64,000 nucleotides of DNA from Heyndrickxia coagulans 36D1 (lineage in GTDB: Bacteria; Bacillota; Bacilli; Bacillales; Bacillaceae_C), in contig NC_016023.1 in the NCBI RefSeq assembly GCF_000169195.2, forward strand, positions 1,116,001 to 1,180,000, given 5' to 3'. The translations under genes were made by a program, and so were the position numbers. Positions 40,858-49,808 of this stretch are shown here, one piece after another. How positions within the stretch are numbered: the first letter of the stretch is position 1; the number at the start of each line of letters is the position of its first letter. The notes under the pieces were generated by a model, which saw only the letters and a program-made list of their open reading frames with translations, had not been told where the DNA came from and did no database searches.

Positions 40858-42680
40858 GTATGTGTCAAGTTTTTCTCGACAAGGTTTAAATATCGGGTAT
40901 TCCAAGACACTCTTTTTGTACACTTTCGGCTACCGTGCTTTACTTGCTCGGTGTAATTTTCGGAAAAGATGTAATATTTCCGTATAAAGATGGATAACGG
41001 GGATGTTGAGGCGCGCGAAATTCACTCGCTTTCCGCGGGCGGCCGGCGAGCCTCCTCGCTCGTACCTCGCTGCGGGGTCTTTCCTGGCTCGCTTTTCCCG
41101 CAGGAGTCTCGTAAATTTCGCGCGCCTCAACGATCAGTCCCCACTGAGCCAGGCTTAAAACGAAAGCTCTAATATTTTGCTTAAATGTCCCATTGCCGAT
41201 GAACTGCTTGAATGCAGGGCAACTGATCCGTGCTTTACGCCCACTGACGGGCGTACAGGCTGCTTGAGTAGTTGAGACATCCTGATGAATTGTTTCAAGT
41301 TCCGTTGCTTTCTCTCGCTTCTTGAACGGTGTTTCAGATAGGCTTCTCTCAATGTCCCATTGAGTATGCCTTGTTTGATTTTCACCATGGCTTCTGCGCC
41401 AAGTTCACTCCAATGCATGCCCCTTTTTTTCATCCTGAAGGAGATATGCCTTTGATTCGATTCCATCGCTCCTAGGCCTCTCGCACCTTCCGGCACGTTT
41501 TTCACCCTGTCTCTCCAGTCAAAAATGCGGTCCCAGTTTTTCAAGATATACGAACGGAATTCCTTGATTTTCTTGAGAGCCTTTTTATCCGTCAAGGTGC
41601 TTTCGTGCGTATCCAAATATAACGTGAATTGGTCCAGGTCATGCGTTCTAATCGCTTTTCTAATTTGCTCCTTGATCTCGCTCTTTCCGCCCCCAAATGT
41701 CCTTATGATGGCTTGTGCAACGTGGTAGGTATCCAGCTGGTTGAGCACCGGAAATTCCGACTGTGAGAAAGCTGTTTGAAACCGTTCAGCTGTGTATCCC
41801 GCACCTCCATCACTGTTTGTAATGACATGCGTTTTTTCGAGGGAGTAGGTGTTGGCAGCTGTGGCTTGGACTTCATCCCAAAATGTCTGAATGTCTTCCG
41901 TCGTCATGATGACTGTGGGCTGACGCAGGGAGACCCTTTTACCATTGGTTTCCCATCCCTCATAGAGAATGGCGTGGTGGACTTCCATACTCTGTTTCTT
42001 TTTTAGTCCCCGAACGAATACACCATCTGCTTCAGAAAACAGGTAGTCTACCTTCTTCCCCTCAGGCAGGGAAACAGCTATTTCTAGCTCTTCTACAAGT
42101 GCCTTATCGGCTTCCGCCTGAGTTTTCCCTACGTGTTTTACCATGTTCCCTACAGTTGTGTGACTAAGACTCACTGCTGTCCACTCTTTTAAAATATCAG
42201 CTACTTCCCGATAGGTGTTCTCACTTGCCAACTCTGCCACCTTTAATTCCACTAACGGGCTGTATCGTTGGTGTGGTACCAGCCCTAACCATTCATCCAG
42301 AGGATAATGGGAATTTCCTCTCTTGTCATGCATTAATGAGCGTTTAAAGGTCACACTTCCAAATAGAAACTGAATGTTTCTGTTATCACTCCGGCAGTAC
42401 ACCCAGCCCTCCTCTAACTTCTCCTGTTTAATTGTTTTATCTAACTCTTCAAATATTTCCCCAACCCATTGTGTAAAAGCCTTCTGCATCAGAAGTTTAA
42501 GCTGTTCTTCAAATTCGATAAGACTCTTTGTATCCTTTAATAATCCAGCAATTATTGATATAATATCCATGGGAAGACCTCTCTCTCTAGATGTTCATCT
42601 TGAAGTGTACAATTAGATGATAGAGCGTCTTCCCATTTTTTTCCACTCATATGCCCCTTCGAGTAAAATTTTACACATAC
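40858..42680 (-). mobile_element. ISLre2-family insertion sequence, copy 2 (1823 bp)
   Basis: Same ends and length as copy 1. It is flanked by AATTTTCC at 40850-40857 and 42681-42688, a target duplication of 8 bp (9 if the terminal C is counted). It lies in the same orientation as copy 1, upstream of mvaA. The near-identity of the two copies indicates recent transposition. Confidence 0.9.
41155..42570 (-). CDS. ISLre2/UPF0236-family transposase, copy 2
   Basis: A 471-residue transposase differing from copy 1 at a handful of positions (KTIKQEK for KIIKQEK, EKTHVITNSD for EKAQVITNSD, RKAIRTH for RKSIRTH). All core motifs are intact. It is oriented as copy 1. ISLre2 enzymes act on 8-9 bp target duplications, as seen here. 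Confidence 0.88.
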   Translation of the reverse strand: MDIISIIAGLLKDTKSLIEFEEQLKLLMQKAFTQWVGEIFEELDKTIKQEKLEEGWVYCRSDNRNIQFLFGSVTFKRSLMHDKRGNSHYPLDEWLGLVPHQRYSPLVELKVAELASENTYREVADILKEWTAVSLSHTTVGNMVKHVGKTQAEADKALVEELEIAVSLPEGKKVDYLFSEADGVFVRGLKKKQSMEVHHAILYEGWETNGKRVSLRQPTVIMTTEDIQTFWDEVQATAANTYSLEKTHVITNSDGGAGYTAERFQTAFSQSEFPVLNQLDTYHVAQAIIRTFGGGKSEIKEQIRKAIRTHDLDQFTLYLDTHESTLTDKKALKKIKEFRSYILKNWDRIFDWRDRVKNVPEGARGLGAMESNQRHISFRMKKRGMHWSELGAEAMVKIKQGILNGTLREAYLKHRSRSERKQRNLKQFIRMSQLLKQPVRPSVGVKHGSVALHSSSSSAMGHLSKILELSF

Positions 42681-42967
42681 AATTTTCCAGCTTGCCATCT
42701 TCCTTCGTGCGTTTTTTTATCTTAATAGCCACGTAGATAATTTTTTAATAATTTAGTTTACTCAGAAGAAACGGGGTGCTCTCCACTTCATAGTTGAATT
42801 ATAAAAATTTTGCCTTTTTCTCGGTATCTCCGAAAAAAGCCGGAGATTTTCGTTAAAACGCATATTCCGCACGTAAATTTTTCTATTTTGTGATTTTTTT
42901 AAAGGAATTTTCTCCTTCTTTGTAGAATTGAATGATTATCTAACTAGAGGAAGATGAGGAAATTTTT

Positions 42968-43042
42968 ATGTCAGATCAAATTTTAACCTTACATGTGGGG
43001 CCGTCTCAACTTTTATCTAAACTGTGCAGTTCTGAAGAGTAA
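42968..43042 (+). pseudogene. Possible N-terminal relic of an IS1634-type transposase
   Basis: ATG at 42968 opens 24 codons starting MSDQILTLHVGPSQLLSKLC, preceded by AGGAAGATGAGGAAA. The VGPSQLL segment resembles the N-terminus of IS1634-like transposases, and the frame stops at 43042. It may be the lost start of an element related to the transposase at 44671. The evidence is weak. Confidence 0.35.
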
Positions 43043-43078
43043 ATTCATCAATTTTTAGATGTTTTATGATAAAATGAC

Positions 43079-43087
43079 TTATCCACA
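43079..43087 (+). promoter_or_regulatory. DnaA box (perfect match)
   Basis: TTATCCACA, the consensus DnaA 9-mer. A second one in opposite orientation lies 86 bp to the right. Confidence 0.45.
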
Positions 43088-43164
43088 TTTAGAAAATTTT
43101 TCCATCTATTTTTTCTGCTTTCAAAGTCAAAAAGAGCCGAATTTGCAAATTTCTTTTTTAAAAT

Positions 43165-43173
43165 TGTGGATAA
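43165..43173 (-). promoter_or_regulatory. DnaA box (perfect match, inverted)
   Basis: TGTGGATAA on the plus strand, TTATCCACA on the minus strand. Together with 43079 it frames an AT-rich stretch, close to the end of a transposase gene. Confidence 0.45.
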
Positions 43174-43222
43174 CTTCAAAAAAACCTTTTTTTACATCAC
43201 ATCCTTTGCTATAATATAACCA

Positions 43223-44533
43223 TTAAGTAAACCTTACTTGTATTGGCTTACTTAAATGGGTGAAATCCTCGTCTGTTAAAATGCGTGTCCGAAACGATTC
43301 CAACAGATTTGAGGATTTTTCTTTTGCCGTTTTTTTGAGTGCTTTTAAGATTGACGAACCTTTTTCAAACAGCTGTCTAATAATATCTGTTATTTGAACT
43401 AATAAATAATGATTTTTCATGGCTGTGTAGTTTTGGCTATTGGCATGTTCTATATTGTAACGATTATTTTTTTGTTCGTTAAATCCTTGATTTTCAATCT
43501 TCCAGCGGCTTCTTCCTGCAGCGATGAGTCGTTCCACGTTCTTTTTCGTGATTTTAATATCCGTTATAAATACATATTCTTTCGATTTCCCATCCTCTGT
43601 TTTCATTGTGGCCTCCATCAGATTGACCGTTCTGTCTTTGTAGGCAATATCATTCACCCAAACTAATGAATTCTGATCCTTACTTTGTTCCAGCTCTTTT
43701 ATTGCCTTAAACTCCGTCGAGATACTTTTAATTCTCCCTTCCTTAAATCTGCATATATATTTCCATTTGTGCGCCCTGCACAGATTAAATACCGTTTCAC
43801 ATGCATAGAGACTATCTCCCAAGATACAAATCGGTAGTCTTTTAAATATTTTTTTTATTTTCTTTGCCAGCCTGTCGAAGGCTTTTAATTCACAATCTTG
43901 CTTAGAAACATTTTCTGATTCATTTTCGATAAATTCGGAGGCAATACTGAAGACCATATCCCCCACGACAAGCTTGGCTTCAAGTACATGGTGCATATAA
44001 AGTACGTTCGTTTCTCCTGTTTCTTTATTTGTATATGCCCGTCTCAGGCAGTGTTTACAATGTTTCTCATGAAAGGTGTGTAATCCAGTTCCATCAATGA
44101 TGACACCCCAGTACTTTCCTTCAATTCGATAAGACTCGAGAGACCTTTTTTTCAATAATTCTTTAATCATATACGTTCTAATTTTTTCTAATTCATTTAC
44201 ATCTAAGCCAGATAAAAAGTCGTTAATTGTATCATAATGTGGAAGTTCTTCAAGAGAATCTAAGCCTAACACCTTCCCTACATTTTTAATACATTCTTCT
44301 TTATTAAAACTCTCACTCATGTTTCTCATGGATTTTAGGCCGGTCATATTTTTCAACATCATCGTAAATAAAAGGACCTCTGGACCATAAGTGATATAGC
44401 TTTGATGTCGGTGGTCTGCTACCTTTTTTAGGTTATTCATCAGGTCTTTGAAAAAATGCTTCTGAATTTTAAGGAACTCGAAAAAATAATTTGCTTCTTT
44501 TTCACGATTTCTTTTTTCTTTTCTAGTAACCAA
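43223..44533 (-). CDS. IS4-like (ISNCY-type) transposase
   Basis: A 436-residue DDE transposase. The acidic triad is visible as IIDGTGLHTFH, ILGDSLYACETVF and the C-terminal RWKIENQGFNEQK; the last is the YREK-like signature of IS4-type enzymes. The N-terminus has the FTMMLKNMTGLKSMR segment found in this group. Terminal inverted repeats were not identified, so element borders are not given. Low GC and AT-ending codons set it apart from the mevalonate genes. Confidence 0.8.
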   Translation of the reverse strand: MVTRKEKRNREKEANYFFEFLKIQKHFFKDLMNNLKKVADHRHQSYITYGPEVLLFTMMLKNMTGLKSMRNMSESFNKEECIKNVGKVLGLDSLEELPHYDTINDFLSGLDVNELEKIRTYMIKELLKKRSLESYRIEGKYWGVIIDGTGLHTFHEKHCKHCLRRAYTNKETGETNVLYMHHVLEAKLVVGDMVFSIASEFIENESENVSKQDCELKAFDRLAKKIKKIFKRLPICILGDSLYACETVFNLCRAHKWKYICRFKEGRIKSISTEFKAIKELEQSKDQNSLVWVNDIAYKDRTVNLMEATMKTEDGKSKEYVFITDIKITKKNVERLIAAGRSRWKIENQGFNEQKNNRYNIEHANSQNYTAMKNHYLLVQITDIIRQLFEKGSSILKALKKTAKEKSSNLLESFRTRILTDEDFTHLSKPIQVRFT

Positions 44534-44561
44534 AATAAAAACCCCCTCAAAACAGCCAAGT

Positions 44562-44653
44562 TTAATTAGGGCTTGCTGAACGAATCAAATTTTAGCTTGT
44601 ATTCGACTTGTCACTAAGCCATGCCAAAATATTCGTCCAGCAAGCTCTAATTA
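44562..44653. repeat. MITE-like inverted-repeat element, copy 2 (92 bp)
   Basis: TTAATTAGGGCTTGCTGAACGAAT on the left (44562 on) and ATTCGTCCAGCAAGCTCTAATTA on the right form nearly perfect inverted ends around a 45-bp core. It is the shortest copy in the window and lies between two transposase genes. Confidence 0.7.
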
Positions 44654-44670
44654 TTTAAATTATTACATAT

Positions 44671-46368
44671 TTGGCCGCTTTTTTGGGAGGTATATTTAAA
44701 TTATCACGAAAAATTTTTACTCCTCAGAGCTGTAAACTGTGTGATGAAATAGAACTCGAAAAGACCATTAATAATTTAGTCAAATGGGATTCTGTCCGTT
44801 GTCATATCTCACCCGGAACAAGGATTAAAGCCCTTGTCTTAAACATTTTATGCAGTGGCAAGCCCCTTTATAAGGTTCATGAATTCTATCAAAACCTAGA
44901 TTCTGAGATGCTTTTCGATACATCGATTTCACCCGATCAATTAAATGATGATGCATTAGGAAGAGCATTAGATTACTTGTATAAAGCCGAAGCATGGAAA
45001 GTATATTCCACCCTTGCATTAAAAGCATTAAAAAAATTGAATCTTCCTATTGGTGTACTCCATAACGATACAACATCAATTTCTGTTTACGGTGAATATA
45101 AACAACCGAAGGAAGATGGACTGCAAATTACGTACGGGTATAGTAAGGCCCATAGGCCTGACTTAAAACAAATCGTTCTGGGGATGGGGGTCACACCTGA
45201 ACGAATTCCTATTCTTGCAAAAGTAGAAAATGGGAATACTTCGGATAAATCTTGGAATGTGGAATTCATTCAAAAGATGAGAAAAATCCTTTCCCATGAA
45301 GATTGGAAAAATCTCATTTATCAAGCCGATTCTGCATTAATCACAACGGAAAATCTAGCGGAAATTCAACAACAAAATTTATCGTTTATTTCCCGTTTAC
45401 CTGATACATTCGGTTTAAGCACAGAACTAAAGAAAGAGGCATGGTTGCTCAATAACTGGGAAAGGGTAGGCTCACTTAGCAATAAAAAAGACGCAGCTAT
45501 TTACCAAATTCAAGCTTTTGAAAGACAAATTCAAAACCTTCCTTACCGGTTTCTTGTTGTCCACTCAAACAATTTAGATCAACGAAAAGAGAAAACCCTA
45601 AATCGGGCGATCGAAAAGGAAGAAATAAAATTAAAAAAAGAGATAGAAAAACTAAGTAAAGTTATCTTTCATTGTAAAGAGGACGCACTAGAAGCAATTC
45701 AATCTTTTAAGAAAAAACAAAAGGCTTCATATTTCTGTTATAAACTAAACGTCCAGATGAGTGATCAACCTATCAAACGAAAAAAGAGAGGAAGACCTAA
45801 AAAGGACGAACAGACAAAACGAGAACAAATCTATCAGATACAACTGGAATCGTTTGAAAAAGATCATGATTTTATCGAAAATAAGAAAAGAATGCTCAGC
45901 ACTTTTGTTTTAATCACAAATAAATTAGACGAGGAGACACTATCCAATCAAGAAGTTTTGAGGGTTTATAAAGGACAGTCGGCCGTTGAGACCCGTTTCC
46001 GATTAATCAAAGATTCACAAATGATTGATGCCATTTACTTGAAAACCCCGGAAAGGGTTGAGGCCTTAGGGATTGTGTATGTGATGGCTTTATTAATCTA
46101 TGGAATTTTAGAATATCGAGTTAGAAAAGAACTGAAAGAAAAGAACCTATCTCTAATCTTGAAAGGAAAAAGGAAACTCTATCAACCCACAGGTCAAGCA
46201 TTGTTAGAGCAATTAGAAGATATCACCGTGATCCTTATAAATCAAAATCGACAAAAATTAAGGCTCTTACCCGATAATATTGATTCACAAGCCAAAAAAA
46301 TCATTGAATTATGCGGGTATGATCTATCAATATACGTGTCAAAAAATGTCGAAAATAAAGGCGAATAA
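44671..46368 (+). CDS. IS1634-family transposase
   Basis: A 565-residue transposase. Family features are VKWDSVRCHISPGTRIKAL, HNDTTSISVYGEY (first Asp), IYQADSALIT (second Asp), a Lys-rich segment RKKRGRPKKDEQTK, and AVETRFRLIKDSQM (Glu). The only start codons are TTG near 44671; the upstream sequence is a MITE copy, so the native N-terminus may have been altered. No terminal repeats of the element itself were recognised. It appears intact otherwise. Confidence 0.82.
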   Translation: MAAFLGGIFKLSRKIFTPQSCKLCDEIELEKTINNLVKWDSVRCHISPGTRIKALVLNILCSGKPLYKVHEFYQNLDSEMLFDTSISPDQLNDDALGRALDYLYKAEAWKVYSTLALKALKKLNLPIGVLHNDTTSISVYGEYKQPKEDGLQITYGYSKAHRPDLKQIVLGMGVTPERIPILAKVENGNTSDKSWNVEFIQKMRKILSHEDWKNLIYQADSALITTENLAEIQQQNLSFISRLPDTFGLSTELKKEAWLLNNWERVGSLSNKKDAAIYQIQAFERQIQNLPYRFLVVHSNNLDQRKEKTLNRAIEKEEIKLKKEIEKLSKVIFHCKEDALEAIQSFKKKQKASYFCYKLNVQMSDQPIKRKKRGRPKKDEQTKREQIYQIQLESFEKDHDFIENKKRMLSTFVLITNKLDEETLSNQEVLRVYKGQSAVETRFRLIKDSQMIDAIYLKTPERVEALGIVYVMALLIYGILEYRVRKELKEKNLSLILKGKRKLYQPTGQALLEQLEDITVILINQNRQKLRLLPDNIDSQAKKIIELCGYDLSIYVSKNVENKGE

Positions 46369-46387
46369 CACACAACAGGAGGAATTC

Positions 46388-46468
46388 ATGAAAAGAATGT
46401 CGAATTCAATAGAACTTTATCGAAAATTCCTCAAAAATAAGAAGATATCATCCCACCAAAATGTTTAA
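46388..46468 (+). CDS. Small basic ORF with strong ribosome site (26 aa)
   Basis: Twenty-six codons starting MKRMSNSIELYRKFL and ending SSHQNV, preceded by AGGAGGAATTC. The ribosome site is one of the best in the region, but the product is very short. It may be the surviving 5' end of a gene cut by the transposon or a genuine small protein. No family recognised. Confidence 0.35.
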   Translation: MKRMSNSIELYRKFLKNKKISSHQNV

Positions 46469-46754
46469 ATATAGTTCATTCAAAAATTAAAATGAATTTT
46501 ATTTAAGACGTGCGAAATGTGGGTTAAAAGATATAAGAAAATTGTTATTTTCTATGGCGGTTTTATCATACATTCGTATAATTAATCTTAGAAAGGGAGT
46601 GGGAAAAGCGATGCTGGATCACTTCACCGATGCATAAATACCAGCGGAGATTAACGCTACACGGTTGTATCAAACCCTTCCGCCAAACCGAAAAGAGGTG
46701 GAGAGGATTATCTTCTTCCTCGCTAAAACGATATCTTAGCATCGCACAAACACT

Positions 46755-46934
46755 ATGAAAAAAATACTGTTGATTTTCTTCTGGGCAGCTGTTGCATTGT
46801 ATCTTTATTTCGGAGACAGATTTAATCAAACACTTCATCTTGTTTCCGGAGCTGTTTTATCCGTAATCGGTACAGTCGTTGTTGTATGGTATTTCGTAAA
46901 ATTATTTAAACGCAGGGAATCATATGACAAATAA
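46755..46934 (+). CDS. Small membrane protein (59 aa)
   Basis: Starts MKKILLIFFWAAVALYLY and contains a second hydrophobic helix (HLVSGAVLSVIGTVVVVWYFV) ending in KLFKRRESYDK. It has two membrane spans and a basic cytoplasmic end. There is no strong ribosome site. It overlaps the next ORF by 11 bp, so the two are probably co-translated. Family not recognised. Confidence 0.5.
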   Translation: MKKILLIFFWAAVALYLYFGDRFNQTLHLVSGAVLSVIGTVVVVWYFVKLFKRRESYDK

Positions 46935-47160
46935 AAAGTTCGACCAGGCCTCTTATAATAACAAAAACAGAGAGCACAGGCGCTATTTACCCCTGCGCTC
47001 CTCCGCCCGTTCTTTTATTCGTAACATGGCAACAGAAGAAGATCTGAATGAACTTGAACAACTCATCAAGGAAAAAAGAAATATTCCTAAAGATTGTTGG
47101 CTGCACAGGAGCTGTCCCAATAGTCGATCAATGGCTGATGGGAGTCCCTCATTTATTTAA
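46924..47160 (+). CDS. Conserved-looking small protein with RSSARSFIRN motif
   Basis: A 78-residue basic soluble protein starting MTNKKFDQASYNNKNREHRR. The centre, YLPLRSSARSFIRNMATEEDLNELEQLIKEKRN, is well ordered, but the last about 20 residues (WLHRSCPNSRSMADGSPS) look out of frame. A fragment at 48073-48108 encodes LIKEKRNILKC-stop, which suggests the natural end of the family is soon after KRN. The +1 frame here instead continues as IVGCTGAVPIVDQWLMG. A frameshift or lost stop is likely. Function unknown. Confidence 0.5.
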   Translation: MTNKKFDQASYNNKNREHRRYLPLRSSARSFIRNMATEEDLNELEQLIKEKRNIPKDCWLHRSCPNSRSMADGSPSFI

Positions 47161-47230
47161 CCGGCTGCTGATTCACTATATGGGACCAGCAGACAGATAA
47201 AGCGAGGAGTATGCCTTCATCATTTGCAGG

Positions 47231-47971
47231 TTATGTCCTTGCAGCTATACGCCTTCTGCCTCCAATTAACAGTAGAAATGCAATAACAATATAAACCACT
47301 GCCCCCGTAAGGCATCCTCTTAATGTGAGATGGGCATCCACTTCCGGCCCGCTACTGATAAAACTAATAAAATCGATTGCTGCATGAAGCATGATCGGGA
47401 GTATTAAACTTCCCGAGCGAAGATATAAGGCACATAAAACTAGGCCTAAACAAGTAACCTGGATGACCTGCAACGTTGTAATATAAAATGATTGATGAAA
47501 AAGGTTAATAAAATGAAATCCGCCAAAAATCAACCCGGAATACAGGCAGGCTTTTATTCTCCCTGCATAAGCCGCTTTTCCTTCGTTTAAATAGAAATTG
47601 ATTTTAGAAAAAATAATTCCCCTGAAATAATATTCTTCGAAGAGCGCGACAATCACTGAAATCCCGCCGGCCTTTAATATATTTAGCAATGCATGACCGG
47701 AAGATACCAATATATCAATCATAAAGAAAAAGAAAACGGGTATCATGATCAGCAGTGTTTCTTTAAAAGAAGACTTTATCCGCCATGTTACTTTTTGTTT
47801 TAAAAACAACACATTTAAAAAGAAAACACTTACAAGCAGTACCAATTCTTCAACAAATACTTTCGTGATGTCTCCAAAATTTGCGACAAAGGTGAATCTT
47901 AAACAAATTAGAACAAAGGCAACCCATGCCATCGAACAAATCATCACCCAACAATCACGCGTTTTTCTCAT
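47231..47971 (-). CDS. CPBP-family intramembrane metalloprotease
   Basis: About 246 residues, seven to eight membrane helices. The three Abi/CPBP motifs are present: EEYYFRG (EExxxR), FGGFHFIN (FxxxH) and LHAAIDF (HxxxD). These proteases process prenylated or bacteriocin-type peptides, and many act in bacteriocin self-immunity. The ATG at 47971 follows GGTGGG; a TTG at 48004 is in frame. It is convergent with the small coupled ORFs, which makes a peptide/immunity pairing conceivable but unproven. Confidence 0.8.
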   Translation of the reverse strand: MRKTRDCWVMICSMAWVAFVLICLRFTFVANFGDITKVFVEELVLLVSVFFLNVLFLKQKVTWRIKSSFKETLLIMIPVFFFFMIDILVSSGHALLNILKAGGISVIVALFEEYYFRGIIFSKINFYLNEGKAAYAGRIKACLYSGLIFGGFHFINLFHQSFYITTLQVIQVTCLGLVLCALYLRSGSLILPIMLHAAIDFISFISSGPEVDAHLTLRGCLTGAVVYIVIAFLLLIGGRRRIAART

Positions 47972-48072
47972 GAACGCCCACCAGCCATTCGTATCATTTT
48001 TCAAACCAAATATGATTTTAACATAATCTCAGGCTGTATTCCGGCGTTCGCTTTTTATAAGCTGTGTCATAT

Positions 48073-48108
48073 GGCTGATCAAGGAAAAAAGAAACATTCT
48101 TAAATGCT
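48073..48108 (+). pseudogene. Fragment of the RSSARSFIRN-type gene
   Basis: TGATCAAGGAAAAAAGAAAC and the following bases repeat 47068-47095 nearly exactly and encode LIKEKRNILKC followed by TAG. It is the tail of a second, otherwise lost copy. Confidence 0.5.
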
Positions 48109-48166
48109 AGCAACCCTCTAGCATCCCGCTGTAATGAACATTTAGGAAGCCCCTTTTTGGCCATTT

Positions 48167-48958
48167 TCAAATCATTTTAGCTACAAAAACGATGGCATAG
48201 GCAGAAGGAATAAGCAGGAATAGCGATGCGAATGTGCCCACTGTTTTGCTACCTACCATTGCAACAACCACTTTTCTAAAATCCTCTTCACTGCATTTGC
48301 CATCGATCACATCATCGGTCATGATGGATAGCTGCGGATCAATGAAGATCGACATCAAAATGGTTGCAACTCCATTAATAATGGAAGATAAAGTGATGCA
48401 TGTTGCCCTTAAATCCGGTTCAAGACTGCCCGCATAAATCGGCGCCAAAGAACCAACTGTTAATAAAGCAACTGTTACCAGATTGTAAATAATAATTTTC
48501 ACCGGCAGCTTTCTAAAGTTGAGCTGTAAAATATTTTCTTTTACAGGTACAGCAACGCAGTCCTTCATATAATGAAGACCTGCCTTGGAAAAACTGTGCA
48601 GAACCAGCTTAGGAATAGACCGGTCAGCCGAGAAGTACAAAACGCCCCGGTAAAATAGTCTTTGGAAAGTTGGAATGAGCAAAGCGCCAACTGCAGTGGC
48701 TACTCCGGAAATAATGATGATAAGGTTAAAAATATGTAATAAGCCGCTTGTCTCCGTATGACCTTCAACATATTTCGTCAGCAGCGGTACTTGAAATGTC
48801 ACTGCAATCCTGGAAATCAAGGTTAAAATATTGAAGACGGCAAAAGATACTGCAATCTTCCCTGTTCTTACCCCTACCATTCTGACCGAATAAGCTAGGG
48901 TTCCAATCAAGGATATGATGAAATTCAAGATGAACACAATGATCATCTGTAAGGCCAT
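48167..48958 (-). CDS. amj: Lipid II flippase Amj family protein
   Basis: A 263-residue polytopic membrane protein matching Amj (YdaH) of B. subtilis, the alternative to MurJ for flipping lipid II across the membrane. The diagnostic N-terminal region is NFIISLIGTLAYSVRMVGVRTGK and the second is IYAGSLEPDLRATCITLSSIINGVATIL. GGAGGTGG precedes the ATG at 48958. In B. subtilis amj is induced by sigma-M under envelope stress. Here it sits in an accessory region and might give resistance to an inhibitor of MurJ. Confidence 0.85.
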   Translation of the reverse strand: MALQMIIVFILNFIISLIGTLAYSVRMVGVRTGKIAVSFAVFNILTLISRIAVTFQVPLLTKYVEGHTETSGLLHIFNLIIIISGVATAVGALLIPTFQRLFYRGVLYFSADRSIPKLVLHSFSKAGLHYMKDCVAVPVKENILQLNFRKLPVKIIIYNLVTVALLTVGSLAPIYAGSLEPDLRATCITLSSIINGVATILMSIFIDPQLSIMTDDVIDGKCSEEDFRKVVVAMVGSKTVGTFASLFLLIPSAYAIVFVAKMI

Positions 48959-49170
48959 ATTTCCACCTCCTGGGGTAAATGATCGTCGGACAATCCTTCC
49001 CATTCAAGCCCTTCTATCTTCTGTTCCATAGTCTTTGGTGCCACAAAGCTCAACTTTCATTTTACTAAACCAATTTAGCTACCAACAACTTAAAACCATG
49101 ATTTCTCCCTCTATCATTGCTCAAAATCTTACCCGGTTAAGCGCCAATGGACGTTTTAGAATAGTGCTGG

Positions 49171-49611
49171 CTATTCCAATTTCAAAGCCATTGAAACACT
49201 TCTAACTTGAAACCCCAATTTTTCATATAATCTTATAGCCGGATTACCCTCATATACATTTAAGCGTATCTCCGTAAGTCCTTCTTCTTTTAAGGAATGT
49301 TTTGCGTATAGCATTAATTCTTTCGCTATCCCTTTTCCTCTAAACTCTTCCTTTACAAACAATTCATAAATAAACCCGACTGATTTCTCCGTAAAAGAAT
49401 CTTTGCTTATACCGGTTAGTATCCATCCTAAAACTTGCTGATCCTCAACCGCAACAAAGTAGCTGCATCCCTTTTTTAAAAGGGATGCAACGATTTCCTT
49501 TGCTTTTTCAAGATTTGGCTTTGTTTCGCCCATTGTCCCCTCATAAATCGCCTGCGAAGTAAGACGTTGAATTTGTTTCATTTCCAATTGATTCGGCAAT
49601 CTTATTTCCAT
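49171..49611 (-). CDS. GNAT-family N-acetyltransferase
   Basis: A 146-residue acetyltransferase. The acetyl-CoA binding motif is FVKEEFRGKGIAKELM (Q/R-x-x-G-x-G/A), followed by LNVYEGNPAIRLYEKLGF, the conserved C-terminal beta-alpha element. Substrate unknown. It is a single gene in a region rich in GNATs and exporters, consistent with self-resistance or detoxification. Confidence 0.8.
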   Translation of the reverse strand: MEIRLPNQLEMKQIQRLTSQAIYEGTMGETKPNLEKAKEIVASLLKKGCSYFVAVEDQQVLGWILTGISKDSFTEKSVGFIYELFVKEEFRGKGIAKELMLYAKHSLKEEGLTEIRLNVYEGNPAIRLYEKLGFQVRSVSMALKLE

Positions 49612-49808
49612 TTATCCCTCTCCCTCGGATCAATAGAACTGAAATCCCCCAATCTTGAGGGCCATTTTTAATCCTCTCGATATTTTTCTTGGTACATCGT
49701 TTTCTCCACGAGAAATTCGCTAAAACTGCTTTTCATCTTTACCATAATGAAAGAAAATACCACAGACGTATCTTGCTTGCACTTATACTGTTTTACAATG
49801 ATTAATCT

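Larger units (their letters stand above)
42689..43222. other. AT-rich intergenic region with IS relic and DnaA boxes
   Basis: About 530 bp, markedly AT-rich. It contains a 24-codon relic (42968-43042), two perfect DnaA boxes (43079 and 43165) and a TATAAT near 43212. No other gene was seen. Confidence 0.5.

Noticed and set aside
42968-43222. Functional replication origin
   Set aside because: Two DnaA boxes and AT-rich DNA alone are not enough; there is no rep or dnaA gene and no iteron series, so only the boxes were reported.
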